64,000 nucleotides of DNA. Origin: Larus michahellis (Eukaryota; Chordata; Aves; Charadriiformes; Laridae). Location: contig NC_133896.1 in the NCBI RefSeq assembly GCF_964199755.1, positions 82,737,815 through 82,801,814 on the forward strand, given 5' to 3'. Of the stretch, positions 1 through 11,900 are shown in pieces (position 1 is the stretch's first letter; each line of letters begins with the position of its first letter). The translations under genes were made by a program, and so were the position numbers. The notes below the pieces were generated by a model. The model had not been told where the DNA came from. It was given only the letters and a program-made list of their open reading frames with translations, and made no database searches.

Positions 1-2863
1 TTGTTACCTCGTTGGGTTTTTTTTCGCTAAGGATCTACTGATTACATTTGCAAGTGAGTTGGTTAACTCAATCTTTTGGAAAACCCATCCTTTAATAATT
101 TTTAGTAGGCTATCCATCTCATGGAGCAGCTAGCTGAGTCAAGTGATCTGATATCCCAGCGATCACTAGAGTTGTGTAAGAGTAGGGTGCTGGAAGATGC
201 TCTTGGAGGAGGGGAGAGGGTGCAATCCATGTCATTTTGTGTGGGAATAGCCTGTGTTTGGATCAGATTACACTAACATGGAGCTGCATCCTTAGATGAA
301 CTTGCTTGGGGAGATACTGTGCCTTGTCACTTTTCACTTTTGTGTTTGGAAAGGGTTTTTTGCTGGGTAACTCAGTTTGCTGTGAGTGACTTAAAATTCT
401 TACCGCCCTCCTGCAAAGGGAGAGTATACCTCTCTATCCATGCCCCAAAAAGGGCTTTTGCCTGCACGGAGACCAAATTTTTTTGATGCCTCTCGTCCCA
501 GAGGTGTTTCAGTAGGATTCCATTTGTGCTAGGACCCAGTTTTAAGAAGATTCCAACAAAAATGCTGGAAATCTTAAGAATGAGTGCTGCTGTTAACTGA
601 GGAAACAGATTAGTGGAGCAGAGCACCAAGTCAGAAGCCAGGTTTCTCCTGGTGCAACTGTTGAGGGTAAGGGTATGTGCTACAGCTAAGCTGAACGTTA
701 GTTACCTTCTTTTCTCTCTTGCTGGCACTTGGCAGTATCACAAGTGAACTAATTCAACTCACTGATCTGGCAGAAAATGACATTTAGGGTAGCTTTTCTG
801 CTAAGTCAACAAGTTGATCTAAGTGAGCACCAGAAGCAAGGTAAATGCTGGGAGGAACCTGCACGGCGGGGCTGAGAGAAATTGTCTCCTAATGGTAGCT
901 GAGCTAATAGGCAATGTGGTGTAATAATGTGTGTAACTTCACTCTGACTTGCATGTCAACCGCACTCTAAGTACTTCATTTATCTACAACAGTTTCTTTC
1001 TTTCAAGAAGTCTGTATTCTCTTCCTTCACGATTTATTTATTTTCAGGCTTCATTTACTTTTTGTGTTGCTGCAGCCTGGGAAGATCTTTCAGGTAATTG
1101 TCTTCTCCAGAGCTTCTGTGGTCTGGATAGGCATATTGAGCATACGATTCTAGCTGTAATAGAGTTGTGCCTGAAGAAAATAGTGGCCAGTTAGAAGGGG
1201 GTGTGACTCGGTTAAGGAGGAGATGGCTGCAGGGTGGGATTACTTATGGCCACTGCTGAAGCAGCGCAGGAAGCCAGTCTTGGATTAGCAGGGAGATGCG
1301 TTGGCAGGACTTGAGGGCGGAGGTGAAGGTGCGTGGGGAAGACAGGACTGGAGCAGCAGCTATCTGCTCATCAATTCTGTGTCAGTTATAGAATTTTCCA
1401 GATTTTGAGGAGCAGGTTTGGAGCAGCAGTTCCCTGATTTAGCCAGCCATTGTCTGCAGTGTTAATGCTGTTGCCCTACTTTAAAATCATCTGCTGCCCG
1501 TAACACTATTCCAGAACTTTAAAAGTTGTCTGGTCGAGACTTGTTGCACCTCCTTTACTGCTGCGCTGGTCTGTTTGTTTGCGCATCTGGAAAATTTGTG
1601 TTTGGTGAAGGATGTGAAGCTTGAAATCTCTGGATTTGAAAGGTTTAGATACCGAGGCTGTGTTGGTGCTGTGGGATCCTGGAAGCCTAGGGGTCTCATT
1701 TAGAGGTGTCGCAGGTAGGTTGCAGGGCAGCCAGCTGTTGTTTTGGAAATAAACAAGCTGTCAGTGATATTGAGACTCTCAGATTATTATTTTTTTTTAA
1801 TCTTACATGGAATGATATCCTTCTAAAGATTGAAATTTTTTTCAGTGGAATTCCATTGAATAATCACTTTTGTGCTTTCCCTTTTCTGCCTCTAATCCCT
1901 CCTACCGCTACTCCCTGTACAGCCCATGTTTCTTGCTGCAGGAAACTCCTCATCATCCTGATGTGTTACTCTTCTGCTTACAACTCTCTTCAGTCTCGCT
2001 TCTCTTTCTCAGGGCTGATGAAAGCCTTCTCCAGTCCTTTCTCTGTCCTGCAGTTCACTGCAACTCATCTTTCTTCTGCTGGAAGATCTCTCTGGCTCTG
2101 CATAACCTCTTCAGCAGGTTTTCCAACACAAGTGTTGCCAGTGAATCCTTCATCCACTCTATTTCTAATTCTGCTCCTCCTGAAAGGAACGCGCCACCAC
2201 AGATACCAGCTTCCAGGCTAATAGTCAAGCTATGATCTGTCAGGCACAAGAAGTAGCTGGAAGTCCTTGTGATCAGAGAAAGAAACAGTTGAAGGCTAGG
2301 GGGCTAAACTGGGAGAAGGAGGGTCCGATTTGGTATATCTGCAGTAGGGCAGTGGAGCTGTAGGATAATTATACCTCTTGTGGGACTGGAAGAAGAGGGG
2401 ATCGAAAGCTGCCAAAGTGCAGAGGGAGACTGGAAGCACAGTGCAATTCGCCTCAGTTCACTAGCCTTGAGAGAAAGGTGATCAGGTCTGTAACCAAAGG
2501 ATTGCCTGAATGAGCTACAGCTGCACCTTTACTCTGCTGCCTTTTTAAGAATTCGGGATGCTGTAGCTTCCAACTCTAGCATGGCAATAAATATATGAGA
2601 ACGTCTGTGTTAGTCTTCTGACTGTGGTAATAAAAGATTTAAACTGTGACTGGAATTTATGGTTGATTTCAGAACCCCGGCATCCCCAGTCCCGTTGCCG
2701 TAGCAAAGCTGTGCAAGGAGCCTCGTACTGGGGTATTTCAGTAAAAAAGCTGTGTAATGCAGTGAAATGTGGTTTGATTCTTTCTCCAGCCTGACTTAGT
2801 TTCCAGTTCTCTCGATGTAGATCTGGAGTCCGTCTCAGCCTGAGCTCCTGGGATCCTGTCACC
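1..2863 (+). other. PHC1: PHC1 upstream intron / 5' UTR region
   Basis: No coding exon could be supported here. The sequence directly before the PHC1 start codon has pyrimidine-rich acceptor-like sites at about 2790 and 2796, so the first coding exon probably also carries a short stretch of 5' UTR, with noncoding exons further upstream or outside the window. Open frames in this stretch are short, lack splice context, and read as random intronic sequence. Confidence 0.5.
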
Positions 2864-2977
2864 ATGGAGACCGAAAGTGAGCAGAACTCCAGCTCCACCA
2901 GCGGGAGCTCCAGTTCTGGAGGAAGCACGCGTCCTCAGATATCACAGATGTCTCTCTATGAGCGACAGGCAGTACAG
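2864..2977 (+). CDS. PHC1: PHC1 coding exon 1 (start codon)
   Basis: Encodes residues 1-38, rich in Ser and Gly, ending ERQAVQ before a GTGAG donor. The next exon (3597) starts ALQALQRQ in phase 0, as in mammalian PHC1. The ATG at 2864 is preceded by cacc, a good vertebrate initiation context. Confidence 0.93.
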
Positions 2978-5900
2978 GTGAGATGCGGTTTTATTTTGAG
3001 ATGGGAGGTACATCAGTGGAAGATGGTTGTGAGTCCTTTCCTGTTGTTCTGAGTTGTGTGTCAAGGTGGGAGCGTGCCCGAAGGACTGCCATGTGTTCAG
3101 ATTTAGAAATTATTGTGCTAGGCCTGATCTTTGTTTCCTGTAGCCTGATACTGTGCTTCATGTTTTATAGGTCATTCCTCTAGTGTCCAGCCTCTTAGAT
3201 TTAATCCATGGTGTGATCCAATAGATTCATTTCAGCCTGCTTTTCTAGAGCAAGTAATTCAGTTTATCATTCCAGTTCCTCTCTATATGCATATACTCCA
3301 TATACATACTATACTGGAATACTTGTCTGCCCGCTTGAGCATGCACGTCCCCAAATTCCTGGAGTTTATTAAAGTCTTGCAAGCGTGCTTCCTGCTGTTC
3401 TGGAATACACCTGTGATTCGGTCTTTTACCAAATTTGCAGCTGTACTACGTATTTTGATGTGCCGATCCAGCGACTTTGCTTTTTTCATGGAGCCTAGGG
3501 ATGGTCTCATGGCTGTTATTTATTTCTTCATGGCTCTCTCTAATCACATTTCAAGGGCACACTATTTTTGACAATTGGGTTTTCCTCTTTCTCTAGGCCC
3601 TGCAGGCTCTCCAGAGACAGCCCAATGCAGCCCAGTACTTTCATCAGTTTATGCTCCAGCAGCAACTTAACAGTGCCCAGCTTCACAGCCTGGCTGCTGT
3701 CCAGCAGGTGAGTTGCCAAGGGGCAGAAGGAGAGGGACTGGATCGTTCTCCGGGGAAGATCCAGAGATTCTCTCTTTATACGGTGACTTGTGCACCAAGG
3801 TCCTCCTGACCCATGATTAGACAACGAGTCCCTAAACACGTTGTTTAAAGGTAATACAAACAGCTCATAAACGGGAAGCTTGATACAAAGATTCATTTGG
3901 TTTTCAAGGGACAGAGCAGGGGAAGATAAAATTCGGCATCCCCGTAAGGAAACTTGCACTTTAGAGGCCTATGACTAGCCCCTTCACCTTCTTTAAATAA
4001 AAGATGGATGGTTAAATCAGCAGTGGATGCAGCAGTGTTTAAAAACTCTTAAAGTGAACCATGGATTGTTATTTCCCTGAGAATAAACATGGTCTCGTGT
4101 GTGTGAAATTTCAGGCAGTATCCTCCGAATTTTATGTCTTGAAACTTAGTAGTCTGTGTTTTCTTTACCAGTTACTAGCCAGAGAGATCTGGGATAGATC
4201 TTGTCCAGGCAGGAGGGTGTTTCTTTAATTGAGACATGTTTATACAAATCAAGATATATTATGAGGTATAATTGTTGAGTGATTTTTTTTTTTTTACTTT
4301 TTTTTTTAGCAACTTTCCTCACTTGCAAGACTTTATCATCAGTTGAAGATGAATTATATGTAATGTGAATACAGTTCTGTCTGTAACAGTATCTCCAGCA
4401 GTAGCTGCACTCCTTGGCTGTTAGTCCAGGATTTAGTTGTTCTCCAAATCCCTACCTGCAGTTTTATAGCACGGAGGGAATAGAATCCTCTCACCAGTTT
4501 TGCACAAATCTTAGTTATAAAACTAACTAAGCTCATACAGTGGAATTCTCATGGGATCATAAAGGGGAGGGGGGGAATCTAACAACATTCCACCACGAAC
4601 CATATGTGCTGTAATCTCAAATTTGTTACTTGGAGTGCTATTATTGCATTGTTACTAAACTGCCTAACTCACACAGCAAATTGCTGATATTGTGGGGGAC
4701 CTCTGGGTGTTAACAGAATGGATTGCAGCATCAGGATGAGCGTTGCAGTGTGTAGCATGACAAGCTGGGAGAACAGTAGGGTATGTACCCCTGGGTGGAA
4801 GGACTGGAGGTCACGCACTGTAAGGGTCTGTCGCCCACTGATGTGGGTATTATATAGGACTGAACTGGTTGAAGAAGAGGAGGTACCTTGCTGAGTTGCT
4901 GCCCTACCTGATTTGTAGGGCATGGCAGGGATTTGTAGTGGTTAGATTGTGCTCCTGTTGTCAGAAATGGGAGAAAATGATGACAGGACTAGGTGTTCTG
5001 ACAAAGCCAAATATTTGGACTGCACTGAAAAGTTTGTTCCAGGTACTCATTTCTCTATCAATCTCTCTTGCAGGCTACAATTGCAGCCAGTAGACAGGCC
5101 AGCTCCCCCAACACCAGCACGCCCCAACAGACCACCACCACCCAGGCCTCTGTAAGTAACTGCTCCCTCATGCACATATCAAAGCCTCCCTCCCATCCCC
5201 TGCCTTGTTCTGTCTCCTCTTTTGTCTTTTAGGAAGGCAGGCAGCCAGGGAAACACAGCTTCTAAGAATGCCGGGAATCCACAAGATGCAGACAACTTTG
5301 AGGGTTTGGGGTGCTATCATTATGGATGGGGGTTGAGGAGACCAGAGAAGGTTTCTGATGGGGAGAGGCCTCTTAGCTGAAAAGACAGGCGTTAATATCT
5401 CTGAGGCTTTGGGGATACATTGTCAGGGATTAGAAAAGAATTTGGACTTCTAAGAGGGAGAAGGAATCACAAGCAGCTTGAAAGGGAATGTTCTTTTTCT
5501 CTTGGGCAGAGTAATTAGTTTGTTGAATGAGAGGAAGTCTGGTTTTGTAGTGAGTATTGAGGAACTGGGATTTGTTCAGAAAGTAGGTAGAGTTGGTAGA
5601 GTAGAGATAACTTCGTAGTTTGTTTTTTTTTTTTTTTTTTTCCTTTACTTGAGAGGCTGGAAAAAATGATGTATTTCTGTTGGATCTCTTATTGCAGTTG
5701 CATGCTAACAGTGATACTCGGGCTCAGCATACAAATGAGGTTAGCACCCTGAGCTTTGGCTACGTTAGATTGTGTAGGCCCTTAAGACAGGAATTTTTTT
5801 CTTCGTGGTCCCCTGTGGGATACAGGAAAAAACTGTAAAATGTCTGTTCTGGCTGTACCCCAGTAAGCGAATTTGTACTTCTTTGCCTCCATCTCTTCAT

Positions 5901-8900
5901 ATATGATTTGTGGCTTTTCTCTATTTTAAGATCAACCTAGCCACCACATCAGCTGCTCAGCTGATCAGTCGGTCACAGAGCGTGAGTTCCCCCAGCGCCA
6001 CAACCCTGACGCAGTCTGTACTCCTTGGGAATACCACCTCACCACCTCTCAACCAGTCACAGGCCCAGATGTATCTCCGGGTAAGAGATGCATACGCAAA
6101 ATGTGTCCTGACCATGGACCCCACTTCAGTGTTTCACTGCTTGGGATTACCAACACCTTTGGACTAACTCTAGTTTTAGGGATGATGAATATTGTATCCA
6201 TGATATTTTAAATTCAGATGGGGAAGCTCTTGTCCCTGAAATCACAAGTTTGATTCTGGGCTCAGCTTTTGAGGGTAGATGAGCTTTGTATTGTGTGTCT
6301 CAGGTGAGATCATCAAGAACCATGTTTTTCTCTGCTCTGCATAGATGTTAAAGATCCCATGGCACTTCTCACTAGAGTGTAAATGTGAAAGATATATCCT
6401 AGACTTCAATATAGCTCACAGAAAAAAAAGCCACTCTTCTGGTTCAATGCTGGGACAGATACATGGTTACTTCGTCTCTTCTACCACTGCTGAGCTCAGG
6501 AATATAAGTCTCAAAACATAGATCACCATGAACAAATATCTCGTCCTTTTAATTGGTTTGAAGTACTGTAAATAGAAAACATTAGGCTTGACTATAGTCA
6601 GTTTGGTTACCTACTTGAAAAATATTTTTTGCAACTCAGTTGACTTTAGATACAGATTTGTTATCCCCTTCTTTTCAAGTAACCCTGGTCTTGGGTGTAT
6701 GTATTTTATCACTGTTTCTCAACCAGTCCCAGATATACATCTGAAAATTAAATGATACCCCAGTCTTTTAGCCAGCCTTGGTCAGTCTGTGGGATTGGCC
6801 CAGGCCCATGTTTGATAGAAGAGTGCTTATCTCCATAAGGAAACTGTTCCCAGTTTCCTGCTCCTGAGGGTTACGTTCAGTGTTACAGTGCAGAGAGGGT
6901 TGGGGGTTTTGCAATGTGTGACATTGCAGCCCGGCGTTGCTTTGTAATCTGTTTGCTTGTGGTTCGCTGTCTTTCTTTCTCTCTTCCCCTCCGTTCCTTT
7001 CATTCCACATCATCTGACCCTCCCTCAACAGCCACAGCTGGGGAACCTGTTGCAGGTAAACCGGACCTTGGGCCGCAATGTGCCTCTTGCCTCCCAACTC
7101 ATCCTGATGCCCAACGGGGCTGTGGCCGCTGTCCAGCAGGAGGTACCACCCACTCAGTCTCCTGGGGTCCTTGCAGACACAGACCAGGTCAGTGACACCC
7201 CCTCCCCCTGCTCTCCATCACCCCGCACTCTGGTCTTTGTCTCCTGCTGTCCTGTGTAGTAGATTAGCTCTATTTTACCTGCAACCTGTGTCCCTGTGCA
7301 GGCAGGAGATTCTGTTCTCTCTTACCACCATTTTTTTTTTTTCATGTTTGCTTTTTGCCTCCAGAGATGGGATTCATTTCCTCTTAAAATTTCTGAGGTG
7401 AGCCACAGGCTGGATCAGTCCCATCTGTGTGGTTTCTCAGTTGTCCTTGTGTGAAAAGAATTGTTGAGTTCTATGTCCAGTTTTCAGTCACTCTACAATG
7501 AAGAGTCTTTGCCAGTGGTAGTATTCCTGCACGTGGTTTGTTGTTGTAAAGATGCCAAAGACCAAACAGGCCATGAGGTCTTAGCTCTTGCATTAATCTG
7601 TAAGTAATTCTCCAGGTCAGGGAGCTGCCATGGCATCCCAGTCATTCTTGGGATTTCCAGTTACTTCATATTTTTCTTGTCTGGAACACTTTCTTTGAAG
7701 GAAAGTCAGCCATGATCAAACTTGAAGATAACACTGCATTTGGAGGGGGAGTAAACACAGAGGATGGCAGCACCAAAATGCAGAGGAACTGCTGAAATCA
7801 GAAGGGCGGCAGGCCATGAGTAAATCTGTGGGCCTACTGGGTGGAAAGCCCAGCACAGAGGGAGGAGGCAGGTGGCACAAAAAGCCAAAAAGGAATTACT
7901 GGTCTTTAAAAAGCATCTCTCAGCACTTTTAGAGACGTGCTAAACTGGATCCTCCCAATACAAGTGCATGGCAGGCAAGTCTGAAGGCTGTCCCGTGCCT
8001 CAGAGAATGGCGGTGTCCTCACAGTCAGAAAGTGCCACGAGATCTTTAACTTCCATCAGAGATGGGGCAGGAGGGAGTTCAGGGTAATGTGTCTCCTGGG
8101 GAGGGCCACACGTGAGCTTAGCCCTGCAGTGTTAGCCACCTCCTCATGTGAGGCTTGAAGCATCAACTTAGCCTGTATCCCAGTAGAGCGCGGTGCTTAT
8201 GAGTTCTCTGCCAAAATTCCAGCAAGTGATGTACGTAAAGCAAACAGACTCTGTTTTGTATGTGTGTTTCTAGGTGCAGAACTTGGCTGTGAGGAGCCAG
8301 CAGACCTCAGCCACGAATGCCCCCCTCCAAGGTTCTGCTCAGAAGGCAGCTCTACCGGGAAGCTCCCAGGCTTCGGGCTTACCACAGGCCACCAGCACGG
8401 GCCAGACCTTGGTGGTGGCTCAGGCCTCCTCCGGCAGCGCAGGCCAGTCCCTCAACTTAAGCCAGGGGGCAGCAGGCAGCAATGGTGTCTCTGGGGGTGT
8501 GGTGGCAAGTGGTGGGAGCCAGACCTCAACGGGATTGAGCCAGACCTCCTCAGCAGGCGCCACTGGCGGTTGCCAAAGGAAAGGCACAGGGGTGGTTCAG
8601 CCATTGCCGGTAGCAGCTGCCCAGGCCGTGACTGTCAGCCAGGGAAGCCAGACGGAGACAGAGAATGCAGCCACGAAAAAGGGCGAAACGGACAGCAGTG
8701 GACAACAAACGGTGGGCATGAACCTGACCAGGACTGCTACACCAGCACCCAGCCAGACGTTGATCAGCTCAGGTAAATGCAGACCTCCCTGTTCCTTCTC
8801 TTGGAGCTCACTGGGCATTTGCAAGAGAGTGGCATTTGAAGAGAGTCGTGAGAGATTTTCCAACACGCCTCCCAGCCTTTGTGCTCCTGGAGACTGGTCT

Positions 8901-11900
8901 CTCTAGGGCTTATTCCTCTCTATTAGCAAGAGAAGTTGATTTAGTCCCCTATGTCCTCTGCCAGTAAGCTGTCAGTCATTTTGGAGCTTAATGGCTCAAA
9001 CCACTACAGTGGCTGCCTGCCTTTTTTTTGTTGTTGTTGTTTCCAGCTGCACTGTAGCTAACTTTTGTGATCTGCTCTTTTCCCACTCCATGTTTGTATA
9101 GCCACATATACACAGATCCAGCCACACTCGCTGATCCAGCAGCAGCAGCAGATCCACCTGCAGAAGCAGGTGGTGATCCAGCAGCAGATCGCCATTCATC
9201 ACCAGCAGCAGTTCCAGCACCGCCAGTCCCAGCTCCTCCACACAGCCACCCATCTCCAGCTGGCCCAACAGCAGCAACAGCAGCAAGCACCCTCTCTGAC
9301 CCAACCGCAGCAGCAAGCTCAGCCTCCGCAGCAGCAGGCTCCACCTCAAAACCAGCAGCAGGCTCAGACCCTTGTGGTGCAACCTATGTTGCAGTCCCAG
9401 CCACAGCCTGTGCAGCTCCAGCAGGACAGTCCTTGCCAGTCAGCCACCAAGTCGCCTGTTCCAATTCAGTCAAAATCTCTGGTTACCCCTATCAAACCAC
9501 CTCAGCTTGGGCCAGCCAAAATGTCAGCAACACAGCAGCCTCCACCACACATCCCAGTGCAGGTGGTGGGTACTCGGCAGCAGGGCTCAGGCCAAGCCCA
9601 AGCACTGGGTTTGGCTCAGATTGCTGCAGCAGTGCCGACATCCCGGGGAATGCCAGCCGTTGTCCAGCCTGTTTCCCAAGCCCATGCTGCTTCCCTGTCA
9701 CCGTCTTCAGCTCCTGCATCCTCACAGGAAGCTCCTTCTCTCACCACAGGGGTGAATTTGGCACAAGTTCAAGGCACAGCCCACATGGTGAAGAGCCCAG
9801 CCTCCTCTCCAGTTGTGGCTCAGATGCCAGCAGCATTCTACATGCAGTCTGTCCAGTTGCCAGTAAGTGATACCATTGAGAAGGAGAATAACATATGGAT
9901 TCTCTTTGTTCATTCCTAGGACACCAATCGCAGTCCAGGCCCAGGTCAGTGGGATGGGATGGGTAAGAGGTATTGGCAAAGGGATGTGGAGACTTTTTCC
10001 TCTTGAAAACACTAATTCCAATCCAGCCCTTGGGGTTACTGATTACAAGCATTTTTCTTCCACATTATCATTCAAAGTCTTGCAGGAACTAAATAGATGA
10101 GACTGAGACCATGCCTGAAATGAGGTATCTGTCATACTAAATATCATATTTAACAATGATGTGGTGCGTTGACCTTGGCTGGCTGCTAGGTGACCACGAA
10201 GATGCTCTATCACTCCCCCTTCTCAATGGAACAGGGGGAGAAAATACAACAAAAAGCTTGTGGGTTGAGATAAGGACAGGGAGATCACTTACCAATTACT
10301 GTCACAGACAAAACAAACTCAATTTAGGGGAATTAATTTATTGCCAATTAATCAGAATAGGATAATGAGAAATAAGAACAAATCTATAAAACACCTCTCC
10401 CCTTTCTTCATGGGCTCAGCTTCACTCCTGACTCTTCTTCCTCCTCCCCCTGAGCAGTGCAAGGGAGTGGGGAATGGGGGTTTTGGTCAGTTCATCACAC
10501 GTTTACTCTGCCACTCCTTCCTCCTCATGCTTGTCCCCTGCTGCAGCGTAGGGTCCCTCCCACAGGAGACAGTCCTCCACAAACTTCTCCAACGTGGGTC
10601 CTTCCCACAGGCTGCAGTTCTTCATGAACTGCTCCAGCATGGGTCCTTTCCATAGGGTGCAATCCTTCAGGAACAGACTGCTCCAGCATGGGTCCCCCAT
10701 GGGGTCACAAGTCCTGCCAGATGTGGGGTCCTCTTCACGGGCCACATATTCTGGCACGAGCCTGCTCCAGCATGGGCTCTCCACGGGCTGCAGCTTCCTT
10801 CAGGGCACATCCACCTGCTCTGGCATGGAGTCCTCCATGAGCTGCAGGGGGGCAACCTGCATCACCATGGTCTTCACCATGGGCTGCAGGGGGATGTCTG
10901 CTCCAGTGCCTGAAGCACCTCCTCCCCTTCCTTCACTGACCTCAGTGTCTGCAGGGCGGTTTCTCACTCCTTTCTCCCAGCTGTTTTATGCAGTATTTTT
11001 TACCCTTTCTTAAATATGTTATCACAGAGGTGGTACCGCCATTGTTGATGGGCTTAGCTTTGGCCAGCGGTGGGTCTGTCTTGGAGCTGTCTGGAACTGT
11101 CTCTGTTGGACATGGGGCAGCTTCTGGTGTCTTCTCACGGAAGTCAGCCCTGCAGCCCCCATGCTACCAAAACTCTGCCACATAAACCAAATACAAATCA
11201 TTTATTGCTTCTTTTTTGTCTCTCTCAAGAGAGAGATGAGAACTGACTGGGCCATGAAGACTGAACTCCCCTCTGCTCCTTAGGTGTTGATACCTCTAGG
11301 TCTGAGATTCCTTGGCATGTGGTACCAGCCACTGACTCTAGGCCTCAGAGGATCCTCTAGTAACAGGCTACGCAGAGGAAAACAAAGATGGCTCATGTTC
11401 CACGGGCCTCTTCCATGCTGCTCTGAATTGTCCACCGAGGGCCTGCCTAAATCCCTGGGATGACAGCACTTTTCCAGCTCAGATATCCAGAGAGACTGTT
11501 TCTGAACTCTGGCTGCTTCTTCAGGAAGGAGTCACAGGATTTGTCTCATTTCTAGAGACAATTCTGCTCCCATCCAACATGTTACCCCTCCCGTTTTGAC
11601 TCTCCATTGACACTGATCTGATCTAGCCAAGAGCCTGTTTGGAAACTGCTGGGTGACTGCCATTCTATTTCTTCCTGGAATAATCCCTTGAGGTTCACAC
11701 ACTGTCTTGGTATTGTATGAATGTCGCAATTCATGTTGATCCATGTAGCTTTGCTCCCTGCTAGGCAAATGTTCCTAAGTAGAGGTTATATACTGTGAAG
11801 GAGGTAGAAGCATTTCCAGGAGAAGGAACCAGGCTGGAGATTAGTATGATGGAGCAGGATGCGTCTTTCTTTTGCCTTCATTCTGTCTTGTTCTTTGCAT

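Noticed and set aside
2055-2928. Minus-strand open frames opposite the PHC1 start region
   Set aside because: No family similarity or splice signals; partly antisense to PHC1 exon 1.
6181-6242. C/D-box snoRNA-like GATGATGA ... CTGA in a PHC1 intron
   Set aside because: The flanks cannot form a terminal stem and the internal boxes are weak, so this is likely chance.
9067-9870. 267-codon open frame overlapping PHC1 exon 7 in another frame
   Set aside because: It is a shadow of the CAG/GCA/AGC-rich Q-rich exon; an Ala/Pro/Ser-rich translation is expected by composition, and the PHC1 frame matches the family throughout.
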